A DNA stretch of 64,000 nt from JAOTWJ01 sp036398175 (GCA_036398175.1 DASWHL010000137.1:10653-74652), one strand, 5' to 3'. Counted from the first letter of the stretch, positions 36,308 through 45,849 are shown. Made by a program: numbers and translations. Notes: generated by a model from the letters alone, not told the origin.

Positions 36308-38506
36308 CTACCGCACCCGGATCACGTTCAGCCGGCCGACCACGCTGGTGGGCAGCGCGGTGCCGCCGGGCTGGGTCAGGCGCAGCGTGAAGCCGCCGTC
36401 GCCCGGCGCCTGCCGCAGGCGCAGGTACTCGCCCGACCCCGCGTGCAGCGTGCCGTCCAGTTGCACGGTCAGGGGGGACGCGATCGGCGGATCAATCGGG
36501 AACGGCTTGGTGAAACGGGACGGCAGCTGGGTGTTCAGGCTGGCGTACGTCGTCCGGAATGCCCAGGTCGTGTACCGGAGCCGGGACGGCGCCGTGAACC
36601 CCGGCAGGTCCGAGACCCAGTTGGCCAGGAACCACTGCGTGATCAGCCGGTCGAACGGCACGCCGACGACCGTGGCCACGTTGGTCGCCCCGGTCAGGGA
36701 GGTTTCGACGAGACGCCGGGTGGCCCCCGGTCCGTACTGGTCGAGCAGCCAGCGCAGGAACAGCCACGCCGCCCCCCGCTCCTCCAGCGTCCCGGTCCCG
36801 GCCAGCGGCAGCGCGAACGACGCTCCCGGATTGCTGAGATAGAGGTAGCCGTTGTAGAGGTCGCCGATCGCGAACCGCGAGAACAACGTGTCCTGCCCCT
36901 TCGCCTCGAAGTGCAGGCCCGCCAGCTCCTCCGAGATGTGCGACAGCCCTTCGTTCAGCCAGAGGACTTCCGACGACGCGTTCCGCACCAGCACGTGCTG
37001 GTAGTAGCTGATCATGTGCTGGAACTCGTGGATGAACGTCACCGGCACCAGTCGGCGCACGCCGTCCGAGCTGAGCGTGCACGTCACCGTGCCCGCGGGA
37101 TCCGGCGCGACGGCGTAGAACACCTCGCCGCGATTCGAGCGCGGGTCCGTCTGGAACGCCGGATCAATGTCAATCCCGAAGAAATAGCCCGTGATGACCG
37201 ACGACGCGCACTGCTCCGTGGGCGTCAGGCGGTTGACCTCCGGCGAGAACAGCACGATCACCACGCCGTTCCGGTCCGCGTCCGACTCCGAGCCGAACGC
37301 CGTCGTCGCCACGCCGTACAGGTCCGAGTCGAACAGCGCCCCGAGCGCCTGGTAATCGGTGGCGGTGAACCCGCCGGCGGGCGCCGCCTGGTCCACGAAC
37401 AGCGCCGCGTGCGCGCCGACGTACTCCGCCCGCCCCGACACGGTCGCGAAATCGTTCACGCTCGAGCAGGGGATGTTGTTGCACACCTCGAACGACCGCG
37501 TGTCGCCCACCTTCACGGTGGGCGTCTCGACGGGCGAGAGCTGCACGGCCGCCAGCGCGGACCGTGGACGCAGCGCGGCGTCCGCCTCCTGGCGGCGCAG
37601 CTCGTCGTGGAAGCGGGCGGCAAACGGCAGCGGCGTCTGGCCGGCCCCCGCGCTGCGCTGCTGCACCACCACCACCACCGCCGGGTCGCCCGAAAGCCGG
37701 AACGCCGAAGACACGCCCGCCACGCCGGAGGCCGACTGCGGCGCCACGAGGTACTCCACCGTGTCCGCGCCGGCCGAGGGGAAGGTCACGCATCCCGGCA
37801 GCTGGCCCGGATCAACGGCCGCATACTCGCCTGCCCCGAGCGTCACCGGTGCGAGCGTGCTCGCGTACGTGCCCGACAGCGCGTTGGACTCGGCGCCGGC
37901 CGCCCGGGCGCGAATCTGCACGATCCCCGGCACCAGGCAGGGCGGCACCACTACCGTGAGCGACGTCGCCAGCCCCGACACGACGTGGGCCGGCGCGCCG
38001 GCGATGTGCACCTCCGCCCCCGTGAGCGCGCTGCCCGCGAGCACCACGGTATCCCCGGCCGTGAAGTCGCTCGGTGTCACCGACGTGAGCTGCGGGGGCG
38101 CCGTCGCCGTAGCCGTGAGGACCACCGTGGCGTTCGGCGCGTCCGCGGGGGAGGCCTGCACGCGGTACGTCCCCGCCACCGGCCCGAGCCGCAGGGCCAC
38201 TTCGGCGCGGCCGTTCCCGTCCGCCACGGTCGCCGTGTCCGACAGGACTGCCCCGCTGCCCTCGATCACCTGCCACCGCACCCGCGCGCGCGGCACCGCG
38301 TCGTTGGACGTGGCCCGCGCGACCACCGCCAGCGCCGCGGGCAACGGCGCGCCCGCCGGCGCGCTCTGCCCGTCCGAGCTGGCCACGACATCGAGCGACG
38401 CCGCACTCGGCAACGGGTCGCTGCCGCCGCAGGCGGCCGCCACGGTCACCCCGGCAAGGAAGAGCCACCGGGCGCCCCGGGGCTCGCGAACGGCGGTCAT
38501 CGTCAT
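36308..38506 (-). CDS. Lipoprotein with Ig-like domains and M30-like zinc metalloprotease domain
   Basis: 732 residues. Lipobox AAACGG at about residue 20 makes it a lipoprotein. A Big-1-like Ig domain follows (about 30-130), then an IPT/TIG-like domain (about 135-215, PQLTSVTPSDFTAGD and GSALTGAEV), then a protease domain that holds HEFQHMISY and, further on, NEGLSHISEE: the HExxH plus downstream glutamate of gluzincin-type peptidases, close to M30 (hyicolysin). The likely role is extracellular protein degradation. The start has GAGGG upstream. The next codon ATGs are weaker. Confidence 0.8.
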   Translation of the reverse strand: MTMTAVREPRGARWLFLAGVTVAAACGGSDPLPSAASLDVVASSDGQSAPAGAPLPAALAVVARATSNDAVPRARVRWQVIEGSGAVLSDTATVADGNGRAEVALRLGPVAGTYRVQASPADAPNATVVLTATATAPPQLTSVTPSDFTAGDTVVLAGSALTGAEVHIAGAPAHVVSGLATSLTVVVPPCLVPGIVQIRARAAGAESNALSGTYASTLAPVTLGAGEYAAVDPGQLPGCVTFPSAGADTVEYLVAPQSASGVAGVSSAFRLSGDPAVVVVVQQRSAGAGQTPLPFAARFHDELRRQEADAALRPRSALAAVQLSPVETPTVKVGDTRSFEVCNNIPCSSVNDFATVSGRAEYVGAHAALFVDQAAPAGGFTATDYQALGALFDSDLYGVATTAFGSESDADRNGVVIVLFSPEVNRLTPTEQCASSVITGYFFGIDIDPAFQTDPRSNRGEVFYAVAPDPAGTVTCTLSSDGVRRLVPVTFIHEFQHMISYYQHVLVRNASSEVLWLNEGLSHISEELAGLHFEAKGQDTLFSRFAIGDLYNGYLYLSNPGASFALPLAGTGTLEERGAAWLFLRWLLDQYGPGATRRLVETSLTGATNVATVVGVPFDRLITQWFLANWVSDLPGFTAPSRLRYTTWAFRTTYASLNTQLPSRFTKPFPIDPPIASPLTVQLDGTLHAGSGEYLRLRQAPGDGGFTLRLTQPGGTALPTSVVGRLNVIRVR

Positions 38507-38585
38507 GGAAACCCTCGGGTAGCGAGCAGGTTCGCCGGGCCGTCCCGGTAGGCGCAAAAACGCGCTAACTCAATATTCTACAAGG

Positions 38586-38614
38586 AAATAGCAACGTTTG
38601 GGCCGCTTTGACAA
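38586..38614 (-). promoter_or_regulatory. Putative promoter of the M30-like lipoprotein
   Basis: Minus strand TTGTCA (38614-38609), 17-bp spacer, CTATTT (38591-38586). The -35 lies within the same TTGACAA heptamer used on the other strand by dnaE. Confidence 0.4.
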
Positions 38615-38637
38615 GGGCGGCGCTCCACGTGTAGTTT
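38608..38637 (+). promoter_or_regulatory. Putative promoter of dnaE giving a leaderless mRNA
   Basis: TTGACA (38608-38613), 18-bp spacer, TAGTTT (38632-38637). The dnaE ATG is only nine bases after the -10, so the transcript would start at or very near the ATG. No Shine-Dalgarno is seen. Confidence 0.55.
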
Positions 38638-38646
38638 ACCCAACCC

Positions 38647-41600
38647 ATGGCGTTCGCTCACCTTCACACGCACTCCGAGTACTCCCTCCTCGACGGCGCC
38701 AACCGTATCCCGGACCTGGTGGCGCGCGTGAAGGAACTCGGCATGGACAGTCTGGCCATCACCGACCATGGCAATCTCCACGCCGCGTGGTCGTTCTACG
38801 AGGCGGCCAAGGCGGGGGGCATCCGTCCGATCATCGGCTGCGAGGCGTACGTCGCCTTCGGGTCGCGCCTCGCACGCGAGAAACCCGCGGACGCGCCGGC
38901 GCAGTACTCGCACCTCGTGCTCCTCGCCCGGAACCGCGCGGGCTACCGGAATCTCGTCAAGCTCTCCTCCATCGGCTATCTGGAGGGCTTCTACCGGCGG
39001 CCGCGCATTGACAGGGAAGTCCTGTTCGAGCACCGCGAGGGCCTGATCGGTCTCGCCGCCTGCCTTTCGGGCGAGATCGCGCTCTATCTCCGGCAGCAAC
39101 AGTACGACCGCGCCCGCCGGTCCGCCGCGTGGTTCGCCGAGACGTTCGGGCCGGACGGCTTCTGGCTCGAGGTGCAGGACCACGGCATTCCCGAGGAACG
39201 CATCGTCCGGGAGGGCATGTTCCAGCTCGCCGAGGACCTCGGCCTGCCGGTCGTCGCCACCAACGACGCCCACTACCTGCGGCGCGAGGACCACGAGGCG
39301 CACGACTGCCTGCTGGCCATCGGCACGGGCAAGGACCTCGACGATCCGAACCGGTTCCGGTTCACCGGCGAGGAGAGCTACATCAAGACGGAAGACGAGA
39401 TGCGCGCGCTCTTCCCCGACCGGCCCGACGTGCTCGCCAACACCCAGCGGGTGGCGGACCTGTGCGAGTTCGACTTCGAGAAGCGCTACTACCTCCCCAG
39501 GTTCCCGCTGCCGGAAGGCTACGACTCCGACAACGCGCTGCTCGTGGAGCTGGCGACCCGCGGGGCCGAGCGCCGGTACGGCACGCCGCTCCCCGAGCGG
39601 GTGGCCGAGCGCCTGCGCTACGAGCTCGACGTGATCGTGACGACCGGGTACGCCGGCTACTTCCTGATCGTTCAGGACTTCATTCAGGCGGCGCGCGACC
39701 GCGGCATCCCGGTCGGGCCCGGGCGCGGCTCGGCCGCCGGCTCGCTCGTGGCCTACGGGCTCGGGATCACCAACGTGGACCCGCTCCGGTTCGATCTGCT
39801 CTTCGAGCGGTTCCTGAACCCCGAGCGGATCTCCATGCCGGACATTGACGTGGACTTCTGCTTCGAGCGGCGGGGCGAGGTCATTGACTACGTCCGCGAG
39901 CGCTACGGCCGGTCGAGCGTCGGCCAGATCATCACGTTCGGCACGCTCAAGGCGCGGGCCGCCCTGCGGGACATCGCGCGCGTGCTCCGCGTGCCTCCCG
40001 CCGACGCCGACCGCATGGCCAAGCTCGTGCCGTCCGGCGCCGCGTTCGCGCTGTCGGTGGCCGACGCGGTGGACAAGGTGCCGGAGTTGCGCGAGCTGGT
40101 CCGGACCGACGCCACGGCCGCGCGGGTCGTGGACCTGGCGCAGCGGATCGAAGGGCTGGCCCGCCATGCCTCGGTGCACGCCGCGGGCATCGTGATCGCT
40201 CCGGGCCCCCTCGACGAGTACGTGCCGGTCTGCACCCAGCCGCAGCAGCGTGGCGCGGACGACGACGACGTCCGCATCACGCAGTTCGACATGATCGGCC
40301 TCGAGAAGGTCGGCATGCTGAAGATGGACTTCCTGGGCCTCCGCACGCTCACGGTGATCCACGACGCCGTGGCCATGATCGCGGAGCGTCGCGGCATCAC
40401 CGTGGACGTGGACGCGCTGGACCTCGACGACCCGGACGTGTACGCCTTGCTCCGGACGGGGCGCACGGCCGGCGTCTTCCAGTTCGAGTCGCCGCTCGCC
40501 ACCGACATGCTCCGCCAGATGCGCTGCGACCGGTTCGACGACCTCGTGGTCACCAACGCGCTCATGCGGCCGGGCCCGCTCGATTCGGGCATGCACCTGG
40601 TGTTCATCCGGCGCAAGCGCGGCGAGGAGCCGGTCCGCTATCCGCACCCCGCCCTCGAGGACGCGCTCCAACCCACGTTCGGCGTCATCGTGTACCAGGA
40701 ACAGGTCATGCGGATCGCCAACCTGCTCGCGGGCTTCTCCCTCGCCGAGGCGGACGTGCTTCGCAAGGCCGTGGGCAAGAAAGACCCCGAGCTGATCCGC
40801 AGGGAGCTGACCCGGTTCAGCGACCGGGCCGCGGCCCTGGGGCACGACCCCCGGGTCATCCAGGACCTGGCGGCCCAGATCGAGACGTTCGGCCGCTACG
40901 GATTCCCCAAGGCGCACAGCGTCGCCTACTCCGTCATCTCGTTCCAGACGGCCTGGCTCAAGGCGCACTATCCGGCCGAGTTCATGGCCGCGCTGCTTTC
41001 CTCGGAAATCGGCAACACCGACAAGGTCGTCGCCTACATCAACGAAGCGCGCGAGCTGGGACTGCGCGTCCTCCCGCCCTCCGTGAACGAGTCCGGCTGG
41101 AAGTTCACGGTGACCGGCGACACCGAGATGCGCTTCGGGCTCGGCGCTGTCCGGAACGTGGGGCGCGGCGCCATCGAGTCCATCCTGGAGGCGCGCGGCG
41201 CGGACGGCCCGTTCACCGGCCTCGCGGACCTCTGCGACCGGATAGATCTCCGGCTCGGCAACAAGCGCGTCCTGGAGTCGCTCATCGCGGCCGGCGCGCT
41301 GGACCAGCTCGGCGGGCATCGCGCGCAGCTGCTCGCGGCCCTCGACACGGCGTTGCGGGAGGCGCAGCTCCGCCAGGCGGAGCGGGAGGCCGGCCAGGGC
41401 ACGCTGTTCGGCGATGGCGGCACCGTGTCCGGGCCGGTGGCCCCCGTCCCCCTGCCGGAGGTGCCGGCCTGGTCCGAGACCGAACGGCTGGCCAGGGAAA
41501 AGGAGGTCGTCGGCTTCTTCATTTCCGGCCACCCGCTCGATCGGTTCCGCGAGGAGGTGGCGCTGTTCGGGACGCGTACCACCGGCACGCTGGGGCAATG

Positions 41601-42126
41601 GAGCGAGCACCAGGTAACGGCCGCGGTCGTGGTGACGGGCGTGAAGCGCCAGATCAGCAAGAAGACCGGCGCGGAGTACGCCCGCCTCGTGCTCGAGGAC
41701 TTCCATGGGACCGCCGAAGCCCTGGTGTTCCCGGAGGCGTGGAGCAAGCTTTCCCAGGTCGTCCTCCCGGACGCCCTGCTCCTCCTCACGGGCGGCTACA
41801 GCCCGCGCGACCGTGGCGAGGAGCACGCGCCGTTCATCGTGGACGACGCGGTCCCGCTGGGCGAGTTGCGCGAACGGGGCGTCGTGGGGCTGGAGCTGAC
41901 CTGGCGGGCCGGCGCGGCGCCGGAGCCCGGCGCGATCCGCGCCGCGGCGGCTCTCTGTGCCGCCCACCCGGGCCCCTCCCCCGTGTTCGTCGCCTGGAGC
42001 GACGGGAACGGCAGCAAGGCGCGGCTCCGGGCCCGCCACCTCCGGGTGGACGTGAACGAAGAGCTGGTCCACGCGCTCCGCGACGTGCTCGGCACGGAGC
42101 GGGTGCGGCTGACGAAGGCGAGGTGA
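38647..42126 (+). CDS. dnaE: DNA polymerase III alpha subunit
   Basis: 1159 residues, full length. The PHP domain keeps its metal ligands (HLHTHSEYSLLDGA, ITDHGNLH, TNDAHYL), so the domain may still be a metal-dependent proofreading or structural module. The catalytic aspartates D399, D401 and D403 are in SMPDIDVDFCFERR, preceded by GPGRGSAAGSLVAYGLGIT. The helix-hairpin-helix region is near 850-900 and the OB fold near 985-1060, with a C-terminal tau-binding-like part. It is the replicative polymerase. The start is consistent with the predicted leaderless promoter. accA follows after 4 bp. Confidence 0.97.
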   Translation: MAFAHLHTHSEYSLLDGANRIPDLVARVKELGMDSLAITDHGNLHAAWSFYEAAKAGGIRPIIGCEAYVAFGSRLAREKPADAPAQYSHLVLLARNRAGYRNLVKLSSIGYLEGFYRRPRIDREVLFEHREGLIGLAACLSGEIALYLRQQQYDRARRSAAWFAETFGPDGFWLEVQDHGIPEERIVREGMFQLAEDLGLPVVATNDAHYLRREDHEAHDCLLAIGTGKDLDDPNRFRFTGEESYIKTEDEMRALFPDRPDVLANTQRVADLCEFDFEKRYYLPRFPLPEGYDSDNALLVELATRGAERRYGTPLPERVAERLRYELDVIVTTGYAGYFLIVQDFIQAARDRGIPVGPGRGSAAGSLVAYGLGITNVDPLRFDLLFERFLNPERISMPDIDVDFCFERRGEVIDYVRERYGRSSVGQIITFGTLKARAALRDIARVLRVPPADADRMAKLVPSGAAFALSVADAVDKVPELRELVRTDATAARVVDLAQRIEGLARHASVHAAGIVIAPGPLDEYVPVCTQPQQRGADDDDVRITQFDMIGLEKVGMLKMDFLGLRTLTVIHDAVAMIAERRGITVDVDALDLDDPDVYALLRTGRTAGVFQFESPLATDMLRQMRCDRFDDLVVTNALMRPGPLDSGMHLVFIRRKRGEEPVRYPHPALEDALQPTFGVIVYQEQVMRIANLLAGFSLAEADVLRKAVGKKDPELIRRELTRFSDRAAALGHDPRVIQDLAAQIETFGRYGFPKAHSVAYSVISFQTAWLKAHYPAEFMAALLSSEIGNTDKVVAYINEARELGLRVLPPSVNESGWKFTVTGDTEMRFGLGAVRNVGRGAIESILEARGADGPFTGLADLCDRIDLRLGNKRVLESLIAAGALDQLGGHRAQLLAALDTALREAQLRQAEREAGQGTLFGDGGTVSGPVAPVPLPEVPAWSETERLAREKEVVGFFISGHPLDRFREEVALFGTRTTGTLGQWSEHQVTAAVVVTGVKRQISKKTGAEYARLVLEDFHGTAEALVFPEAWSKLSQVVLPDALLLLTGGYSPRDRGEEHAPFIVDDAVPLGELRERGVVGLELTWRAGAAPEPGAIRAAAALCAAHPGPSPVFVAWSDGNGSKARLRARHLRVDVNEELVHALRDVLGTERVRLTKAR

Positions 42127-42130
42127 TCGC

Positions 42131-43087
42131 ATGGCGTTCGAGCTGGAATTCGAAAAGCCCCTGCTCGACCTGGAACGCCAGATCGCCCACCTGAAGCGAC
42201 TGGCCGAGGACCAGCGGCTGGACGTGGACGCGGAGATCGAGCCGCTCACGCAGCGGCTCACCGAGCTGCGCCGGGACATCTACCGCGAGCTGACCCCCAT
42301 GCAGCGGGTCCAGGTGGCACGCCACCCGCGGCGTCCCTACCCGCTGGACTACATCCGCGCCGCGTTCACCGAGTTCACGGAGCTGCGCGGCGACCGCCTG
42401 TTCCGCGACGATCCCGCCGTCGTGGGCGGGTGGGCGCGGCTCGATGGCCGGCCGGTGGTCGTGATCGGCCAGCAGAAGGGCCGCGACACCAAGGAGAACC
42501 TCTACCGCAACTTCGGCATGCCCCATCCGGAAGGGTACCGCAAGGCGCTCCGCCTGATGCACTTGGCGGAACGGTTCGGCGCGCCGGTGATCACCCTGAT
42601 AGACACGCCGGGCGCCTACCCCGGGCTGGGAGCCGAGGAACGCGGCCAGGCCGAGGCGATCGCGCGGAATCTCGAGGAGATGGCCCGGCTCCGGACCCCG
42701 CTCGTGGCCGCGGTGATCGGCGAAGGGGGCTCGGGCGGCGCGCTCGCCCTGGGCCTCGCCGACCACGTCCTGATGTTCGAGAACGCCGTGTATTCCGTCA
42801 TTTCCCCCGAAGGGTGCGCGGCCATCCTCTGGAAGGACGCCACGCAGAAGGAGCGCGCCGCGCGGGCCCTGCGGCTCACCGCCGGCGACCTCCTCGCCCT
42901 CGGCATCGTGGACACGATCATTGACGAGCCCGCGGGCGGCGCCCACGCCAGCCCCAAGCGCGCGGCCGTCATGCTGCGCGCGGCCCTCGTGGCCGCCGTG
43001 AACGGACTCGTGGACCTGTCGCCGGACGACCTCCCGGCCCGCCGCGCCGAGAAGTTCCTCCGCATGGGCCGGTTCGGGGAAGGCTGA
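42131..43087 (+). CDS. accA: Acetyl-CoA carboxylase carboxyltransferase subunit alpha
   Basis: 318 residues. The N-terminal helix pair (FELEFEKPLLDLERQIAHLKRL) and the carboxyltransferase core (GRDTKENLYRNFGMPHPEGYRKALRL, then GEGGSGGALALGLADHVLMFE, then SVISPEGCAAILWKD) are full-length and intact. With AccD, which is not in the window, it transfers carboxyl from biotin to acetyl-CoA for fatty-acid synthesis. It is clustered with dnaE, a common arrangement in Gram-negative bacteria. Confidence 0.96.
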   Translation: MAFELEFEKPLLDLERQIAHLKRLAEDQRLDVDAEIEPLTQRLTELRRDIYRELTPMQRVQVARHPRRPYPLDYIRAAFTEFTELRGDRLFRDDPAVVGGWARLDGRPVVVIGQQKGRDTKENLYRNFGMPHPEGYRKALRLMHLAERFGAPVITLIDTPGAYPGLGAEERGQAEAIARNLEEMARLRTPLVAAVIGEGGSGGALALGLADHVLMFENAVYSVISPEGCAAILWKDATQKERAARALRLTAGDLLALGIVDTIIDEPAGGAHASPKRAAVMLRAALVAAVNGLVDLSPDDLPARRAEKFLRMGRFGEG

Positions 43088-43091
43088 TCCG

Positions 43092-44207
43092 ATGCCGGCG
43101 CTCGTCGAAGTCCGGTTCAAGGGCAACCGGAAGGACTACTTCACCTGGGACCAGTCGGATCCCCTGGCCGCCGGCCAGTCGGTGATCGTGGCGGTGGATC
43201 GGGGCGAGGACTACGGCACCGTGTCCGCGGTCGGACCGGCCGCCGAGCGCAAGTGCGGCGTCGGCTGTTCCGGCTGCGCGGTGGGTGCCGCCGCGCCCGA
43301 GCCGCGCGGCGCCGTCATGCGCGCGGCCACCACCGAGGATGCGCACCTCGCGGGCGAGCTGCGCAAGGCCGAAGACGACGTGCGGCGCACCGTCATGCAG
43401 CGCGCCGCCACGTACCGCCTCGGCATGAAGATCTCGGACGCGGAGTGGCAGTGGGACCGCCGCAAGCTCACCGTCTACTTCACGGCCGAGCAGCGGGTGG
43501 ACTTCCGGGCGCTCGTGCGGGACCTGGCCGGCCTCTTCCGGACCCGCATCGAATTGCGCCAGATCGGCGCGCGGGACGAGGCCAAGCGCCTCGAGGGCGT
43601 CGGCCGGTGCGGGCGGGAGTACTGCTGCTCGTCCTGGCTGCCGGAGCTCCGGCCCGTGAGCCTGGCGCTGGCCAAGGACCAGCGCCTGTCCCTGAACCCC
43701 TCCCAGATCTCGGGCGGCTGCGGACGCCTGCTCTGCTGCCTGCGCTACGAGCACGAGTTCTACGTCGGCAGCCGCAAGCGCTTCCCCAAGGAGGGGAAGT
43801 TCCTGACGACCTCGCGCGGCCAGGAACGGGTCCAGGCCGTGGACATCTTCCGGGAGCGTGTTCACCTCCGCGGGGCCGACGGCGCCAGCCGCACGGTCAC
43901 CCTGGCCGAGCTCAAGGACGAGCTGGCCGGCGCGCCGCCCGCGCCGGCGCCCCCGGCAACCGACCCGCTGCCGCCCGCCCAACTCGTCACCTTCGACGAG
44001 GGCTCGAGCGACGTGACCCCCGAGCGCACCCTCGACGCCGTGGCGCCGGGCCAGAAGCGCGGCAAGCGCCGGCGCCGCCGCGGCCGCCGCGGTGGCCGCC
44101 ACCGTACGTCGGGCGAGCAGACCGGTGACGGAGCCGCGCCGCCGGACCCCGGCGACGCCGCGCCGGACGCCGCGGACGACGCCGGGAACCCCGATGACGG
44201 GGAGTAG
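43092..44207 (+). CDS. ricT: PSP1-domain protein RicT (YaaT)
   Basis: 371 residues. The PSP1/RicT core (about 1-270) has three cysteine groups (CGVGCSGC, CGREYCCSSW and GGCGRLLCC) that bind iron-sulfur clusters in the RicAFT complex; GARDEAKRLEGVGRCGREYCC is the signature. RicT works with YlbF/YmcA-type partners on RNase Y in Bacillus; the function here is unknown. After residue 270 it has an acidic/proline linker and a strongly basic tail (KRGKRRRRRGRRGGRH) then an acidic end, so it is about 100 residues longer than usual. It overlaps metG by 14 bp. Confidence 0.88.
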   Translation: MPALVEVRFKGNRKDYFTWDQSDPLAAGQSVIVAVDRGEDYGTVSAVGPAAERKCGVGCSGCAVGAAAPEPRGAVMRAATTEDAHLAGELRKAEDDVRRTVMQRAATYRLGMKISDAEWQWDRRKLTVYFTAEQRVDFRALVRDLAGLFRTRIELRQIGARDEAKRLEGVGRCGREYCCSSWLPELRPVSLALAKDQRLSLNPSQISGGCGRLLCCLRYEHEFYVGSRKRFPKEGKFLTTSRGQERVQAVDIFRERVHLRGADGASRTVTLAELKDELAGAPPAPAPPATDPLPPAQLVTFDEGSSDVTPERTLDAVAPGQKRGKRRRRRGRRGGRHRTSGEQTGDGAAPPDPGDAAPDAADDAGNPDDGE

Positions 44208-45693
44208 GTTCTACCTCACCACCGCCATTGATTACGCGAACGGCGAGCCCCACCTCGGGCACGCGTTCGAGAAGATCGGGGCGGACTGCATTGCCCGCTA
44301 CCGCCGCCTGCGCGGCGACCAGGTCCACTTCGTGATCGGCATGGACGAGCACGGCCAGAAGGTGGCCCAGGCCGCCGAGGAGGCCGGCGTCGCGCCCCAG
44401 GCCTGGGTGGACGATATCGCGGCCCGCTTCACCGCCACGTGGGCCGAGCTGGCCATCAGCCACGACGACTTCATCCGCACCACCGAGCCCCGGCACCGCC
44501 GCACCGTCCAGGAGCTGTTCCGCCGCATCCAGGCCAACGGCCACATCTACGAAGGCATCTACCGCGGCTACTACTGCGTGGGCTGCGAGGGCTTCAAGCT
44601 GGAAAAGGACCTCGACGCCGAGGGCCGCTGTCCGATTCACCCCACGCGCGAGATCAAGTGGGTCGAGGAGCCCAACTTCTTCTTCCGCCTCTCGGCATTC
44701 GGGCCGTGGCTGCTCGAACGCTACGACGCGGATCCATCGTTCGTCCGCCCCAGGGCCAAGATGAACGAGATCCGGAACGTCGTGGCCGACGGGCTCCAGG
44801 ACATCTCGGTGAGCCGCGCCCGCGTCCCGTGGGGCATCCCCTGGCCGGGTGACGAGTCCCACACCGTCTACGTCTGGTTCGAGGCCCTGATCAACTACCT
44901 CTCGGCCACCGGGTTTCCCGACCCCGCGTACACCGCGCTCTGGCCCGCCAACCTGCACGTGATCGGGCCGGACATCGTCCGCTTCCATGCCGCCATGTGG
45001 CCCGCCATGCTCCACGCCGCGGGCCTCGAGCCCCCGCGCGGTGTGTGGTCGCACGGGTGGATCAACACGCAGGGCGAGCGGTTTTCCAAGAGCGCGGGAG
45101 TGCGCGTGAGCCTGCGGGAGATCGTGGACCGCCGCGGCCCGGATCCGCTGCGCTACTTCCTGCTGCGCGAAGTGCCCTGGGACGGCGATGGCAACTTCTC
45201 GTTCGACCGCTTCGACGCGCGCTACACGTCGGATCTGGCCGATGGCTATGGCAACCTCGTGAGCCGCGTCCTCGCCATGCTCGTGCGGTATCTCGACGCC
45301 GCCGTTCCCGGGCGCGGCGCGCTGACCCCGCTGGACCAGGCCACGACCGCCGCCTGGACACGCTACACCGACGCCATGGACCGGTATCTCCTGCATGAGG
45401 GCGCGGCCGCCGCGATGGCGCTCGTCGCCGAGGCGAACGGGTTCATCGAAACGCGCGCGCCGTGGGCCATGGCCAAACAGGGAAACCGCGCTGCGCTCGC
45501 CGACACGCTCGGCGCGCTCGCCGATACCGTGCAGGTTCTCACGCTGATGCTCTCGCCGTTCCTCCCGGCCAAGACCGCCATCGTGTGGCACGCCCTCGGC
45601 AATCGCGCCGACGTGATACCCGTCACCGGAGAGCTTCCCTCGCCTGCCGGCCAACGTGTCGAAAAGATCACTCCCCTGTTCCCGAAGCCATAG
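44194..45693 (+). CDS. metG: Methionyl-tRNA synthetase
   Basis: 499 residues, the short form without the C-terminal dimerisation domain. The class I motifs are YANGEPHLGHAFEKIGAD (HIGH reads HLGH) and GERFSKSAGV (KMSKS reads RFSKS). A partial zinc knuckle CVGCEGFKLEKDLDAEGRCPIHP is in the CP domain, and WFEALINYLSATGF forms the methionine pocket. It charges tRNA-Met. The ATG at 44194 overlaps the ricT end by 14 bp and was preferred over an upstream frame with no similarity. The stop lies in CCATAGCCGACG. Confidence 0.95.
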   Translation: MTGSRFYLTTAIDYANGEPHLGHAFEKIGADCIARYRRLRGDQVHFVIGMDEHGQKVAQAAEEAGVAPQAWVDDIAARFTATWAELAISHDDFIRTTEPRHRRTVQELFRRIQANGHIYEGIYRGYYCVGCEGFKLEKDLDAEGRCPIHPTREIKWVEEPNFFFRLSAFGPWLLERYDADPSFVRPRAKMNEIRNVVADGLQDISVSRARVPWGIPWPGDESHTVYVWFEALINYLSATGFPDPAYTALWPANLHVIGPDIVRFHAAMWPAMLHAAGLEPPRGVWSHGWINTQGERFSKSAGVRVSLREIVDRRGPDPLRYFLLREVPWDGDGNFSFDRFDARYTSDLADGYGNLVSRVLAMLVRYLDAAVPGRGALTPLDQATTAAWTRYTDAMDRYLLHEGAAAAMALVAEANGFIETRAPWAMAKQGNRAALADTLGALADTVQVLTLMLSPFLPAKTAIVWHALGNRADVIPVTGELPSPAGQRVEKITPLFPKP

Positions 45694-45708
45694 CCGACGC
45701 TATAACTC

Positions 45709-45724
45709 GTTGTTTTATAACAAC
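45709..45724. other. AT-rich hairpin after metG
   Basis: GTTGTT, loop TTAT, AACAAC: 6-bp stem in unusually AT-rich sequence, 16 bases after metG. It could end metG transcription or be part of the promoter region of the next gene. Confidence 0.4.
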
Positions 45725-45744
45725 TTGAAGGAGGCCCGCCAGGG

Positions 45745-45773
45745 TTGACAGGTCCGGAACCTGACGGTATGTT
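45745..45773 (+). promoter_or_regulatory. Strong putative sigma-70 promoter of the M23 peptidase
   Basis: TTGACA (45745-45750), 17-bp spacer, TATGTT (45768-45773). Transcription would start near 45780. This means the in-frame TTG at 45745 and ATG at 45769 are promoter elements rather than start codons. Confidence 0.6.
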
Positions 45774-45849
45774 CGAACGCCGCCCACCACCGGTTTCGGG
45801 CGCGCGCCGTGCCCGGGTGTCACTACAGCTCAACAACGGCGAGGTCGTC

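Noticed and set aside
45688..45700. metG stop in CATAGCCGACG as another heptamer seed
   Set aside because: Only a single ATAGCCGA match without tandem units; no reason to call it part of the arrays.
45745..45771. TTG 45745 or ATG 45769 as the M23 peptidase start
   Set aside because: They coincide with near-consensus -35 and -10 boxes, and the extra N-terminus is arginine-rich filler without similarity to the anchor of this family.
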